Counted from the first letter of the stretch, positions 38,784 to 47,965 are shown. The stretch is 64,000 nucleotides of DNA from Jannaschia marina (GCF_013404595.1 NZ_JABVAX010000002.1:457984-521983), one strand, 5' to 3'. The notes: a model not told the origin generated them from the letters alone. Translations and numbers: made by a program.

Positions 38784-40687
38784 GACTTGCCCTTGCCCTT
38801 CGCGCCGCCGCCCTTGGCGGTGTTCTCCGCATCCGCTTTCACCGGCCCCTTGTCAGGGCCGACCCCCGGCTCCGTCCGCTTCTTCTGGAAGCTCGACTTG
38901 ATGTTGCCGAAGAGATCCGGCTTCGAGCCATGGCTGCGCATGATGAGGTACTGCTGGATGAAGGTGATCGTGTTGTTCGCGATCCAGTAGACGACGAGGC
39001 CCGAGGCGAAGCTGCCCAGCATGAACATGAAGACCCAGGGCAGCCAGGCGAAGATCATCGCCTGCGTCGGGTCGGTCGGGGCCGGGTTCAGCTTCTGCTG
39101 CAACCACATCGACACGCCGAGCAGGATCGGCAGGATCCCGATGAAGACGAGCGACAGGAGCGTGCCCGGATCGGGGGCCGCGAAGGGCAACAGGCCGAAC
39201 ACGTTCAGGATCGAGGTCGGATCGGGCGCGCTCAGATCCTGGAAGGGGCCGAAGAAAGCCGCATGGCGCAGCTCGATGGTGACGAAGATCACCTTGTAGA
39301 GACTGAAGAAGATCGGGATCTGCAGAAGGATCGGCAAACAGCCCGCGGCCGGGTTCACCTTGTTCTTCTTGTAGAGCTCCATCATCCCCTGCTGGAGCTT
39401 CTGGCGGTCGTCGCCGGCCCGCTCCTTCAGCTTCTCCATCTCGGGCTGCAATTCCTTCATCCGCGCCATCGAGACGTAGGACTTGTAGGCCAGCGGCAGC
39501 AGGATCGCCTTGATCCCGAGGGTCAGCACGATGATCGCGATGCCCATGTTGCCGATGATCGCGTTGAGGAAATGCAGCCCCGCGAAGATCGGCTTCGTCA
39601 GGAAGAAGAACCAGCCCCAGTCGATCGCGTCGATGAAGCCCGGCACGCCGTCGTCGTTCTGGTAGTGGCGCAGCTCCTCCCATTCCTTCGCGCCCGCGAA
39701 GACCCGGCTTTCGGAGGTGGCCGTCGCACCCGGCGCGACGTCGACGGTCGGCAGCCGCGTCTCGGTCTGGTAGATGTTGGCCCCGGGCACGTATTTCACG
39801 ACCGTCGAGGCCGGGGTGCCGGCGGCGGGGATGAGCGTCGTCATCCAGTATTTGTCGGCAAAGCCGATCCAGCCGGCCTCGGTGATCTCGTAGCGCTCCA
39901 TCGGGGCATTGCCTTCGGCGGGGTTCGCGTCGAGGTCGGGCATGTCGCCGTATTCCACCCGCTCCACGATGCCGTCGGCATGGGCGACGACGCCCTCGTG
40001 GCTGATGAAGAAGTTCTCCACGTCCGGCTCGCCGTGGCGCGCGATCTGGCCGTATGGGAAGAGGCGGATCGCGGCGTCGGTGGTGTTCTCGACGCCCTGC
40101 GTGACGGTGAACATGAAGTCCTCGTCGACCGCGATCGTCTTGCGGAAGAGGAGGCCCGCGCCGTTGTCCCACGTCAGCTCCAGCGGCGTCTCGGGCGTCA
40201 GTTCCGCGCCCTCTGGGGCCGTCCAGACGGTTTGTGCGGTCGGCACCGCATCGCCCGCGAGGTCGCCGCCGGGCACCCAGCCGTGCAGCGCGTAGTAGGC
40301 GTTGGGTGCATTCGCCGGCGACAGAAGCGTCACGATCGGCGCATCGTCGTCGAGCGTCTCCCGGTAGCCCTTGAGGGCCAGATCGTCGATCCGCCCCCCC
40401 GTGAGAGAGATGGAACCCGTCATCCGCGGGGTCTCGACGGGAATGCGCGTCGTGCCGGCGATGGCGCCCGCGCGGGTTGCGGTGGGGTCGGCGGCGACGG
40501 TCGCGGGGGGGTCGGCGGTGCCGCCGGGCGCGGTCGGCGCGACGGCGGTGTCCGGAGCCGAGACGCCGTCGGACGTCGGCACGTTGTCGGCCACCTGCTG
40601 CTCCGGCGGGAAGATCAGGAACCAGATCAGGAGCACCGCCGCGCTGAGCCCGGTGGCAAGGATGAGGTTCTTGTTCTGATCGTCCAT
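38780..40687 (-). CDS. yidC: membrane protein insertase YidC
   Basis: Inserts and folds inner-membrane proteins with or without Sec. The 635 residues begin with one membrane helix (LILATGLSAAVLLIWFLIF), then a large periplasmic beta-sandwich domain preceded by an Ala/Pro/Thr-rich linker. The conserved insertase core has five helices from about residue 370 (IIVLTLGIKAILLPLAYKSYVSMARM, CLPILLQIPIFFSLYKVIF, IANNTITFIQQYLIM). The C-terminal tail is basic. It is first of the yidC-MOSC-ysxC-argB operon, preceded by a long non-coding stretch. Confidence 0.97.
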   Translation of the reverse strand: MDDQNKNLILATGLSAAVLLIWFLIFPPEQQVADNVPTSDGVSAPDTAVAPTAPGGTADPPATVAADPTATRAGAIAGTTRIPVETPRMTGSISLTGGRIDDLALKGYRETLDDDAPIVTLLSPANAPNAYYALHGWVPGGDLAGDAVPTAQTVWTAPEGAELTPETPLELTWDNGAGLLFRKTIAVDEDFMFTVTQGVENTTDAAIRLFPYGQIARHGEPDVENFFISHEGVVAHADGIVERVEYGDMPDLDANPAEGNAPMERYEITEAGWIGFADKYWMTTLIPAAGTPASTVVKYVPGANIYQTETRLPTVDVAPGATATSESRVFAGAKEWEELRHYQNDDGVPGFIDAIDWGWFFFLTKPIFAGLHFLNAIIGNMGIAIIVLTLGIKAILLPLAYKSYVSMARMKELQPEMEKLKERAGDDRQKLQQGMMELYKKNKVNPAAGCLPILLQIPIFFSLYKVIFVTIELRHAAFFGPFQDLSAPDPTSILNVFGLLPFAAPDPGTLLSLVFIGILPILLGVSMWLQQKLNPAPTDPTQAMIFAWLPWVFMFMLGSFASGLVVYWIANNTITFIQQYLIMRSHGSKPDLFGNIKSSFQKKRTEPGVGPDKGPVKADAENTAKGGGAKGKGKS

Positions 40688-41301
40688 TGGAGACCTGTCA
40701 CGCCGGAGGGGGAGGTTGCGCGCCGTTCAACAGACCGCGGGGGCCGAGGTCAAGGCGATTCCGGGTGCCGGGCCGGGCTGCGGGCCGTGCGTCGATCCGC
40801 GGATGCCGGAAAGCGCCGGCTCTGCGGCGCAGGTTCCATCAGTCGCGGAACCCGCACCTGTCGGCAGCCACGTGGCAGCGAGGCAACGGTGCGACGTTCC
40901 GATCGCGCGGGATGCGACCATTCGTGCCGGAGGGTGCCAAAGCGTTCCGAGATCTACGTCGGCCTCTCGGCTAAGGGGCCGGGTCCGGTCTGAACGTTGG
41001 ATGCCGCGCACCTTACCGGAGGCGCGGCGAAGCGCTTTGACCGTGTGTCGGCGTTGCGAGACACTTGTTCCGATGGCCTGTCTGAACCCTGCATCAACGT
41101 GGAGTAGACGCGATCGCCCGGCGGGATCCGGCGTCTCGTGCCGAAAGCGACCTGTCTGCGCGGTCGGTTGGGATGATGTCCCCGGCGATGTGCCGTCCGT
41201 GCCTCGGCCCGGTCCTCGATCGGCCTCCGTGCGCCGGCCGGCCGACTTGTCGGCAACCGGGCCGAGACGCGGGACGCGGGACGGCGGCCCCGATCCGAAT
41301 C
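40688..41301. other. 614-base region without a convincing gene
   Basis: It lies between the yidC start and the end of the EAL-domain gene, both on the minus strand, so the yidC promoter must be here. Short open frames are GC-rich shadows with biased Arg/Pro composition and no ribosome sites. No RNA, repeat or mobile element was recognised. Confidence 0.5.
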
Positions 41302-42852
41302 CTAGGCCGTGCCATGCGGACGCATGTCCTGCAGCCCCTCGACGGAGGTGGCCTGATGCTTGCGCGACCACGGCATCGTGTCGTCGAAGGGCATCGGGCG
41401 GGCGATGCCGAAGCCCTGCACGTGGGGGCAGCCCATTTCCGCGAGCGTCGCGTGCTCCGCCGCCGTCTCGACTCCTTCGGCCAGGGTGTCGATGGAGAGG
41501 CGGTCGGCCAGCCCGAGGATCGCGGCGACCACCTCCTTCTTCTTCGGGTCGGCGTCGATGCCCTGGATGAAGCTGCGGTCGATCTTGATGCGGTGGACGC
41601 CGAAGCGCGCGATATGGGCGATCGAGGCCGCACCGGTACCGAAGTCGTCGAGGTCGAGGCGGAAGCCCGCGTCCCGCAGGGCCTTGATGTTGCGCACGAT
41701 CGTCTCGTCGCCGTCGCGCAGCGTCACCGTCTCGAGGATCTCGATCGCGATGCGCGCGGGCGCGATACCGTAGCGGTCGACCTGCCAGGCGATCTGCTCG
41801 GCAAGGCGCGGGTCGGTCAGCTGATCGAGCGAGACGTTGACGCCGACGCAGGGCACGGCGAGGCCGGCGCGGTCCCATTCCACAAGGGCGAGGAGGCTGC
41901 CCTTCAGGATCGCATGGCCGAGGTCGGCGGAGCGGCCGGCCGAGGCCACCGTTTCGAGGAAGCGGTCGGGCGTCAGCACGCCCAGATCCGGATGGTTCCA
42001 GCGGGCCAGGGCCTCGAAGCCGGCGATGCGGCCGCTGCGGGTGTCGACCTGGGGCTGGAACCAGGGTCGGATCTCGCCGTTCTGCAACGCCGTTTCGACC
42101 TGGGCGGCGAGGGTCTTGTCGGTTTCCACCTGGGTCTGGATATCGGCGTTGAAGGCGCGCACTGCGTCACCGCCCTGCCGCCGGGCGATCCGAAGCGCGC
42201 AATCGGCTGCGGCGAGCATCGCCGCGCCGCTGCGGACCGGGGCCATGGCCTCCGAACAGATGCCGATCGTGCAATGGACGCGCACGGCCCGTCCGTCGAT
42301 CAGGATCGGCTCGGCGATCGCCGACTGCACCCGGTCGACGATGGCCATCAGCACGTCGAGATCGGCCCGCCGGGTCGGCGCGAGCAGGATGACCATCCCC
42401 TCCTCGCCGAGGCGGAATACCGCATCGTGCCCGCGCAGCGCCGTGCCGACACGCTGGGTCAGGCGGTCCATGATCCGATCCCCGGCCTCGGCCCCCCAGC
42501 CGGTGTCGGCGATGTGGAGCCCGTCGACCTCCAGCAACAGGACGGCGGTCGTGCGGGCGCGGCGGGCACATTCCTCCAGCACCCCGTCGACCGCCGCGTG
42601 CACGGCGGCACGGGCCATCGGACGGTCGCTGTCGATGCGGGGGCCCTTATCCGCCCCGTGACGGTCGCGGCCGCGGATGTCGAACGCGAGGCAGAGCGGC
42701 AGGACGACGACCAGAACCGCGGCGAGGGCGTCCTCGCCGAGCCACCATGCCACGGCCGCCGCCACCGGAAAGAGCATCATCCAGTCGACACGTTCCATTC
42801 GCGCCCGGAGCCGGGCAACGCGCGCGTCGCGGGGCGGAATGCTGTGCGGCAT
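41302..42852 (-). CDS. EAL-domain c-di-GMP phosphodiesterase with degenerate GGDEF domain
   Basis: A 516-residue membrane-anchored signalling protein. An N-terminal hydrophobic pair (MMLFPVAAAVAWWLGEDALAAVLVVVLPL) is followed by a GGDEF-like domain at about residues 85-235. Its active-site position reads RLGEEGMVILLA, so it cannot be a normal cyclase. The EAL domain starts near residue 255 and keeps the key residues: FEALARW (EAL), the Asn in VGVNVSL, IEILET, LDDFGTG, KIDRSF and the final EGVET glutamate. It should therefore hydrolyse cyclic di-GMP, with the degenerate domain perhaps binding GTP as a regulator. There is no partner gene. Confidence 0.9.
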   Translation of the reverse strand: MPHSIPPRDARVARLRARMERVDWMMLFPVAAAVAWWLGEDALAAVLVVVLPLCLAFDIRGRDRHGADKGPRIDSDRPMARAAVHAAVDGVLEECARRARTTAVLLLEVDGLHIADTGWGAEAGDRIMDRLTQRVGTALRGHDAVFRLGEEGMVILLAPTRRADLDVLMAIVDRVQSAIAEPILIDGRAVRVHCTIGICSEAMAPVRSGAAMLAAADCALRIARRQGGDAVRAFNADIQTQVETDKTLAAQVETALQNGEIRPWFQPQVDTRSGRIAGFEALARWNHPDLGVLTPDRFLETVASAGRSADLGHAILKGSLLALVEWDRAGLAVPCVGVNVSLDQLTDPRLAEQIAWQVDRYGIAPARIAIEILETVTLRDGDETIVRNIKALRDAGFRLDLDDFGTGAASIAHIARFGVHRIKIDRSFIQGIDADPKKKEVVAAILGLADRLSIDTLAEGVETAAEHATLAEMGCPHVQGFGIARPMPFDDTMPWSRKHQATSVEGLQDMRPHGTA

Positions 42853-42905
42853 GAAACCTCCGGGTGTCGTCGCCTTCTGCTACGACGGTCGGGGTCAAGC
42901 GTTCC

Positions 42906-43796
42906 TTAACGCAGCCTCGGAATATCGCTCGAATTGTCATGATCTCCGCCGAGGCCCGCGAAGTCGAAGAGCGCGGGGTCGAGCATGTGCGACGGCCGCA
43001 CCTGCGTGAGCGCCGAGAACATCTTGGCCCGCCGGCCCGGCACGCGTGCCTCCCAGTCGTCTAGCATCCGCTTGATCACCTGCCGCTGCAGCCCGTCCTG
43101 CGACCCGCAGAGATCGCAGGGGATGATCGGATATCCCATCGCCCGGGCGAAGGCGTCACAATCGGCCTCGGCGATATGGGCGAGGGGGCGCAGGAGCGTC
43201 AGATCCCCCTCGTCGTTCAGGAGCTTCGGCGGCATGGTGGCGATCTTGCCGCCGTGGAAGAGGTTGAGGAAGAACGTCTCCAGGATGTCGTCGCGGTGGT
43301 GGCCGAGCACGACCGAGGTGCAGCCTTCCTCGCGTGCGATCCGGTAGAGGTTCGCCCGCCGAAGCCGAGAGCAGAGCGCGCAATAGGTCCGGCCCTCGGG
43401 CACCTTGTCCTTCACGACGGAATAGGTATCGCGGTATTCGATCCGATGCGGCACGCCCATCCGGTCGAGAAATTCCGGCAGGACGGTCGCCGGAAAGCCC
43501 GGCTGCCCCTGGTCGAGGTTGCAGGCCAGCAGGTCCACGGGCAGGAGCCCGCGCCACTGCAACTCGGTCAGCACGGCGAGGAGCGTATAGCTGTCCTTGC
43601 CCCCCGAGAGGCAGACGAGCCACTTCGCCCGCGGCGCGTCGCTCGTGCGGTCGACCATGCCGTAGCGGTCGATCGCCTCCCGGGTTTCGCGCACGAGGCG
43701 CTTGCGCAGCTTGCGGAACTCGGTCGTCTTCGGCGCGCCGTGGAAGAGCGCGTGGATGTCGTCGCTCTCGGGCGCGTCGTGGAATGTGTCGGGCAT
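42906..43796 (-). CDS. ttcA: tRNA 2-thiocytidine(32) synthetase TtcA
   Basis: Fe-S enzyme that thiolates cytidine 32 of certain tRNAs. The 296 residues hold the PP-loop [12 protein letters not shown] near residue 50, the cysteine pair [10 protein letters not shown] near 135 that binds the cluster, [12 protein letters not shown], and [12 protein letters not shown] near 225. The ATG at 43796 is inside a longer frame with weak start options. It lies 53 bases upstream of the EAL gene and ahead of no other tRNA gene. Confidence 0.93.
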   Translation of the reverse strand: MPDTFHDAPESDDIHALFHGAPKTTEFRKLRKRLVRETREAIDRYGMVDRTSDAPRAKWLVCLSGGKDSYTLLAVLTELQWRGLLPVDLLACNLDQGQPGFPATVLPEFLDRMGVPHRIEYRDTYSVVKDKVPEGRTYCALCSRLRRANLYRIAREEGCTSVVLGHHRDDILETFFLNLFHGGKIATMPPKLLNDEGDLTLLRPLAHIAEADCDAFARAMGYPIIPCDLCGSQDGLQRQVIKRMLDDWEARVPGRRAKMFSALTQVRPSHMLDPALFDFAGLGGDHDNSSDIPRLR

Positions 43797-43856
43797 GGCT
43801 CTGGCCTCGGGACTTGCCCGGCCCCCATAGCGGAACGGGGGCCGGGCCGCCACCGG

Positions 43857-44072
43857 TCAGGGCAGGTAGCGGGGGCTCTGGCGTGGCTCGAGCGGGTCGA
43901 GCCCGATGTCGCGCCGGACGTGGTTGGACAGATACCTCACGTCGGGCGGCCGCGCTCTGGGGCGCAGCAGTGCCCGCAGCGCGGCCAGGAGGACGCGGCG
44001 GGGCCCGTGCCGGGCGATGATGTCGTCGATGGACGGATGCGCGACGGGCGCGCGCAGACGGACTGCGGTCAT
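43857..44072 (-). CDS. DUF1127 domain protein
   Basis: A 71-residue basic protein. Its C-terminal part (VRYLSNHVRRDIGLDPLEP) is the DUF1127 motif, usually LSD-x-LLRDIGL. Short DUF1127 proteins in alphaproteobacteria are linked to RNA turnover and phosphate or stress adaptation, from work on a few relatives. GGGGGA lies seven bases upstream of the ATG. The N-terminal part is Arg/Ala-rich. Confidence 0.8.
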   Translation of the reverse strand: MTAVRLRAPVAHPSIDDIIARHGPRRVLLAALRALLRPRARPPDVRYLSNHVRRDIGLDPLEPRQSPRYLP

Positions 44073-44197
44073 GTGGTTTCCCCCGTATGGAACGGGGCCT
44101 CTGGTTGGAGATGGTCGGAAGAAGGACCGGCGCGTCACGCACCGCGGGCGGTGCTTTCAGACAATCCGATCCGGAGGGAAGGAGGCTGGTGCGGCCG

Positions 44198-44263
44198 TCA
44201 GCTGGCGGCGGACATCCAGGCTCCGGTGGCGCGGGCTCGGAGGTGGGCAGCTACGTGATTCAT
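44198..44263 (-). CDS. 21-residue small ORF with strong ribosome site
   Basis: The minus strand reads ATG and 20 further codons to TGA, giving a peptide beginning MNHVAAHLRARATG. It is preceded five bases upstream by AAGGAGG (on the minus strand), the strongest ribosome binding site in this stretch. It lies 125 bases upstream of the DUF1127 gene in the same direction, so it may be a leader peptide, a small independent protein, or the 5' remnant of another DUF1127 gene. There is no homology to judge from. The rest of the 310 bases between 44073 and 44382 contain nothing else recognised. Confidence 0.4.
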   Translation of the reverse strand: MNHVAAHLRARATGAWMSAAS

Positions 44264-44382
44264 ATCGCCCTCCTTCTCGAATGCCGGCGCTGCCGCTGGG
44301 TAACCCGCTCAGGTTGTGCGAGGAAAGGATTCGTTTGCCTCAGGCGAAGATCCGCCGGGATGCGTGGCCGATGGGCCGCGCC

Positions 44383-44604
44383 CTAGTCCGGCACGTTGTC
44401 GATGCCCGACCCGCCCCAGGGGTTGCAGCGCAGGATGCGGCGCAGGGCGAGCCAGCCGCCCTTGAGTCCGCCATGCTTCTCGAGCGCTTCGAGCGCATAG
44501 GCGGAACAGGTCGGGTGAAACCGGCAGTTGTGACCCACATGCGGCGAGAAGATCGCGCGGTAGGCATGGACGGGCCAGGACAGGATGCGCGCCAGCGGCG
44601 TCAC
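44383..44604 (-). CDS. yidD: membrane protein insertion efficiency factor YidD
   Basis: A 73-residue amphipathic protein of the YidD family that assists YidC-dependent insertion. It contains the conserved FSPHVGHNCRFHPTCSAYALEALEKHG and the terminal RILRCNPWGGSGIDNVP, including the three conserved cysteines. The GTG start overlaps the rnpA stop by four bases (GTGA). It is third in the rpmH-rnpA-yidD order, while yidC has moved about 4 kb away. Confidence 0.93.
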   Translation of the reverse strand: MTPLARILSWPVHAYRAIFSPHVGHNCRFHPTCSAYALEALEKHGGLKGGWLALRRILRCNPWGGSGIDNVPD

Positions 44605-44978
44605 CGGCGCTTGCCCTTCGGACGTGGCGGTCGTCCAGTCTCTGCCCTGCCGGAGTGGGCGCGGTCGAGCGCGCGGCGCAGATCGGCGCGCAACTCGGCG
44701 AAGTCACGCGCCGCCGTCGTGCCCGCCCGGCCGATCAGGACGTAGTCCCAGCCGGGCCGGGCGAGGGCGGGCAGGTCGAGCCGTGCGATCTCGCGCAGGC
44801 GGCGCTTCGCGCGGTTGCGCGCCACGGCGTTGCCGACCTTTTTCGAACAGGTGAAGCCGACGCCCACGCCCGGGTCGCCGTCGCCGCGGTCGCGCGCCTG
44901 CAGAAGGAAAGACCCCGCCGGCACCCGCAGTGCGCGGTTCATGGCGAGGAACTGCGACCGCACCTTCAGGACACGCAA
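44601..44978 (-). CDS. rnpA: ribonuclease P protein component
   Basis: Protein subunit of RNase P, which matures tRNA 5' ends. The recognisable core is VGVGFTCSKKVGNAVARNRAKRRLREIARL, including the RNR motif that binds the RNA subunit, and WDYVLIGRAGT. The start is uncertain. The frame is open back through rpmH. A TTG at 44978 gives 125 residues and keeps LKVRSQFLAMNRAL, the usual N-terminal helix, while an ATG at 44942 would cut that helix. Neither has a good ribosome site, so coupling to rpmH translation is likely. Confidence 0.9.
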   Translation of the reverse strand: MRVLKVRSQFLAMNRALRVPAGSFLLQARDRGDGDPGVGVGFTCSKKVGNAVARNRAKRRLREIARLDLPALARPGWDYVLIGRAGTTAARDFAELRADLRRALDRAHSGRAETGRPPRPKGKRR

Positions 44979-45034
44979 AGACGCCGAAGAGGCAGGCCCC
45001 TCCGGCGTCGAAACATCGCGTCCGGTCAAGCGGT

Positions 45035-45169
45035 TTACGCCGACAGGGACTTCCGGCCGCGGGCGCGGCGGGCGTTCAGGATCTTGCGGCCGGCCTTGGT
45101 GGCCATGCGCGCGCGGAAGCCGTGCCGCCGCTTGCGGACGAGGTTCGAGGGCTGGAAGGTGCGCTTCAT
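45035..45169 (-). CDS. rpmH: 50S ribosomal protein L34
   Basis: A 44-codon gene with the invariant start [20 protein letters not shown] and end [17 protein letters not shown]34 is a small Arg/Lys-rich protein of the large ribosomal subunit. It reads from 45169 to a TAA ending at 45035. The gene sits 56 bases upstream of the rnpA start used here, in the classic rpmH-rnpA-yidD cluster. Confidence 0.98.
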
Positions 45170-45358
45170 CGCGTTCGCTCCGACAGGTTTGGGCCGGATT
45201 CGGGCTTGAATCGACGGCGGGGGTAAACTGGAAGCCGCTCCCTAGACGGGCTGGCATGGGCTGTCAACGCCCCGTCCGGGGATTTCCCGACGCCTGCGTG
45301 CCATGGTCGGCGCGGCACAGATCGCCTATCTTCGTCACACCGCCGAGGACAGCCGCCC

Positions 45359-46003
45359 ATGTGGACCATCGACAGCATCTCGCCCACCGTCCGGCCGCAC
45401 GCCGATGCCATCCGGCGCGCGATCGACGCGACCCGAGAGCGCGTTGCCCGCCTCACCGACCCATGCCCCATCCGCTTCGCGCTCAAGGCCGACCGGACCC
45501 GGGCGTTGCCGATGCACGGCTTCGGCGGCTACTGCGGCGACCCGGACCTCATCCGGCTGTCCTTCGACCCGGCGAACCCCAACATGGTCGCCAACCTCGG
45601 CGCGACGCTGGAGCGGGTCATCGCGCACGAATACCACCACGCGCTCCGGGCGCAGGCCCCCGGATACGGCGCGAAACTGGGCTCCGCCCTCGTGGCCGAG
45701 GGCCTCGCCGGTCACTTCGTCCGGCAACTCCACGGCTCTCCGCCCGAACCCTGGGAGGCCGCGCTCACGGGCGAGGCGCTCGACCCCTGGCGGCAGACGG
45801 CCTTCGATCTCTTCGACCGCACCGGTCACGGCCATGCCCGGTGGTTCTTCGGGCAGGGCGATCTGCCGAACTGGCTGGGGTATTCGCTCGGCTACGATCT
45901 CGTCGGGCGTCACTTCGACCGCCATCCGGGCGAAACCGCGCTCAGCCTCGCGCACGCTCCCCACATGACCTTTCGCGACGCGCTTCTCCGCGACGGGGCA
46001 TGA
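45359..46003 (+). CDS. DUF2268-like putative zinc metalloprotease
   Basis: A 214-residue protein with a zincin-type motif: VIAHEYHHALR (HExxH, about residues 89-99) and a downstream Glu in VAEGLAGHFV that could be the third ligand. This matches the DUF2268 group of predicted Zn-dependent proteases. There is no signal peptide or membrane segment. The C-terminal half has many aromatic residues (HARWFFGQGDLPNWLGYSLGY). It is transcribed away from rpmH with 189 bases between starts. Substrate is unknown. Confidence 0.75.
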   Translation: MWTIDSISPTVRPHADAIRRAIDATRERVARLTDPCPIRFALKADRTRALPMHGFGGYCGDPDLIRLSFDPANPNMVANLGATLERVIAHEYHHALRAQAPGYGAKLGSALVAEGLAGHFVRQLHGSPPEPWEAALTGEALDPWRQTAFDLFDRTGHGHARWFFGQGDLPNWLGYSLGYDLVGRHFDRHPGETALSLAHAPHMTFRDALLRDGA

Positions 46004-46229
46004 TGCCGGATGTCGGAGAGGCTCAGGCAGTCGTAGCCTCCGCGATCGCTCCTCGGGCCAGTATTGCGCCCCCGGCCGGTTTGACGCACGATCGACCCCG
46101 GGCCTTGCTCGGGCCTCCGCCCTCCATCCGGGAAGCATTCGAATGCCGAGCAAATGATCGTGGATCTGTCTCGTTCGAGCCTGTGCATGAGGAGGGATTG
46201 CAGATGCGGCTTGAAGGAGGAGGAACCGA

Positions 46230-46943
46230 ATGCATTTTTCCGCCCCAATCCACCGCTTGAAAAGACGGGCCCGGCTGCTGTCGCGGGACACCGGATGCCC
46301 GCTGCACCAGGCCCTCGACCGCATAGCCGCCGGGGAAGGCTTCCAAAGCTGGAGCCACCTCGCGTCGTCAGCCGCGTCCGAAAGTCCTGCGCTGTCGGTC
46401 CTGTCGCGATTGAGCGCCGGTGACCTCGTTCTTCTGGCGGCGCGGCCCGGCCACGGCAAGACGCGGTTCGGTCTCGAACTGGCGCTGCGGGCCGGCCGTC
46501 TCGACCGGAAGGGGTATTTCTTCACCCTGGACTACCACGAACGCGATGTCGCCGAGCGGTCGTCCGCCCTCGGGTTCGATCTGGCGACTGCGGGCCGCTC
46601 CGTCCGTGTCGATACCTCCGACGAGGTCTCGGCCGGCTACGTCATCGGGCATCTGGAGCGCGAGAGGTGCCCCGCCGTCGTCGTGATTGACTATTTGCAG
46701 CTTCTCGACCAGAACCGGACCAACCCGGGTCTCGGCGACCAGATCGCGGCCCTTCGGCGCTACGTCACCGCCTCCGGCGCGATCTGTGCCGTGATCTCGC
46801 AGATCGACCGGTTTTTCGAGCTGAGCGACAAAGCGATGCCGGATCTTTCCGATGTCCGCCTGCCCAATCCGCTCGACCTGTCGGCCTTCGACAAGGCGAT
46901 CTTCCTGCACGACGGACGGATCCGGATGGAGCGGGCCACATAG
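46230..46943 (+). CDS. DnaB-core-like RecA-fold ATPase
   Basis: A 237-residue protein that has only the RecA-like part of a replicative helicase. Walker A AARPGHGKTRFGLEL sits near residue 70, VVVIDYLQLLDQNR (Walker B, the DnaB H3-type motif) near 150, and a final CAVISQIDR segment that fits H4. The first 45 residues (LLSRDTGCPLHQALDRIAAGEGFQSWSHLA) resemble the small N-terminal helix module found in some toxin-antitoxin and glyoxalase-like proteins. It lacks the DnaB N-terminal domain and linker, so it may be an accessory ATPase rather than a helicase. A GGAGGAGG ribosome site precedes the ATG. Confidence 0.75.
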   Translation: MHFSAPIHRLKRRARLLSRDTGCPLHQALDRIAAGEGFQSWSHLASSAASESPALSVLSRLSAGDLVLLAARPGHGKTRFGLELALRAGRLDRKGYFFTLDYHERDVAERSSALGFDLATAGRSVRVDTSDEVSAGYVIGHLERERCPAVVVIDYLQLLDQNRTNPGLGDQIAALRRYVTASGAICAVISQIDRFFELSDKAMPDLSDVRLPNPLDLSAFDKAIFLHDGRIRMERAT

Positions 46944-46950
46944 GCACGCG

Positions 46951-46990
46951 CCGCTCCCGCGGATCGCAAGGACGTCGTCCGCGGGAGCGG
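46951..46990 (+). terminator. strong stem-loop after the DnaB-core gene
   Basis: The 13-base perfect stem CCGCTCCCGCGGA / TCCGCGGGAGCGG with a 14-base loop starts eight bases after the stop codon. No T-run follows, so it is a terminator-like or RNA-stabilising hairpin. Confidence 0.55.
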
Positions 46991-47218
46991 GCCGGAACAT
47001 CGCAGAGCGCGATCAAGCCAAGTCCATCTCGGTAACATCCGCCACCGCTTGCCGCGCCAACCTGAAACATTCGCCCGCCATGGGCCGCCCGGCGCACACG
47101 CGCCCTCAAGTGCCCGTGAGGGGGGATATGATGGTCTCCCCGCAACGTTCATTCCCTGATCCAACCGCGGATCGCACCCCCGACCCCGATCCGCACCCTT
47201 TACAGACTGGATCGAACA

Positions 47219-47962
47219 ATGACCGATGGAACCATGACAGACCCCGACAAGCCGCGCGGCAAGATCGCCCGCTACCTTCCTCTCGCCACGATCCTCGTGG
47301 TCGCGGCCTTCGGCGCCTTCTTCCTGCGCGACTACCTCAGCTTCCAGACGCTCGCCGACAACCGCGAGGCGCTGATCGCCTTCCGCGATGCCAACTACAT
47401 CCTGACCGTGGTCGTCTTCATGGCGGTCTACATCGCCATCGTCGGCTTCTCCCTGCCGGGTGCGGCCATCGCCACGCTGACGGGCGGCTTCCTCTTCGGG
47501 CTCTTCCCGGGCGCGCTTTTCAACGCCGTCGCCGCGACCATCGGCGCGACGGGCATCTTCCTCGCCGCGAAATACGGCCTGGGCGACAGGCTCGCCGCCA
47601 AGATGGACGCCTCGGGCGGCGCGGTGAAGAAGATCAAGGACGGCATCCGCGAGGACGAGACCTCCTACCTCTTCATCATGCGCCTCGTCCCGGCGGTGCC
47701 CTTCTTCGTCGCGAACCTCGTGCCCGCCTTCGTGGGTGTCAGCCTCAAGAAGTTCGTCTTCACCACCTTCTTCGGCATCCTGCCGGGCAGCGTCGTCTAC
47801 ACCTGGGTCGGGGCCGGCCTCGGCGAAGTCTTCGCCCGCGGCGAGACGCCCAACTTCGGCATCATCTTCGAGCCGCAGATCCTCGGGCCCATCCTCGGAC
47901 TCGTGGCGCTGGCGCTGCTGCCGATCATCCTCAAGAAATTCCGCAAGCAGAAGGGGGCCTGA
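47219..47962 (+). CDS. TVP38/TMEM64 family membrane protein
   Basis: A 247-residue inner-membrane protein of the VTT (SNARE-associated Golgi) fold. It has four or five hydrophobic helices, with the family core FSLPGAAIATLTGGFLFGLFPG near residue 77 and LVPAVPFFVANLVPAFVGV near 160. Related proteins include DedA flippases and lipid scramblases. It is directly followed (three bases) by the mercuric-reductase-like flavoprotein; that pairing is common in bacteria and suggests a shared but unproven membrane-redox role. Confidence 0.9.
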   Translation: MTDGTMTDPDKPRGKIARYLPLATILVVAAFGAFFLRDYLSFQTLADNREALIAFRDANYILTVVVFMAVYIAIVGFSLPGAAIATLTGGFLFGLFPGALFNAVAATIGATGIFLAAKYGLGDRLAAKMDASGGAVKKIKDGIREDETSYLFIMRLVPAVPFFVANLVPAFVGVSLKKFVFTTFFGILPGSVVYTWVGAGLGEVFARGETPNFGIIFEPQILGPILGLVALALLPIILKKFRKQKGA

Positions 47963-47965
47963 GCC

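Noticed and set aside
40954..41256. 100-codon minus frame in the yidC upstream gap
   Set aside because: Arg/Pro-rich, no ribosome site and no pattern of a folded protein.
44601..45257. 218-codon frame containing rnpA and extending over rpmH
   Set aside because: The upstream part overlaps rpmH and has no family similarity; rnpA starts far inside.
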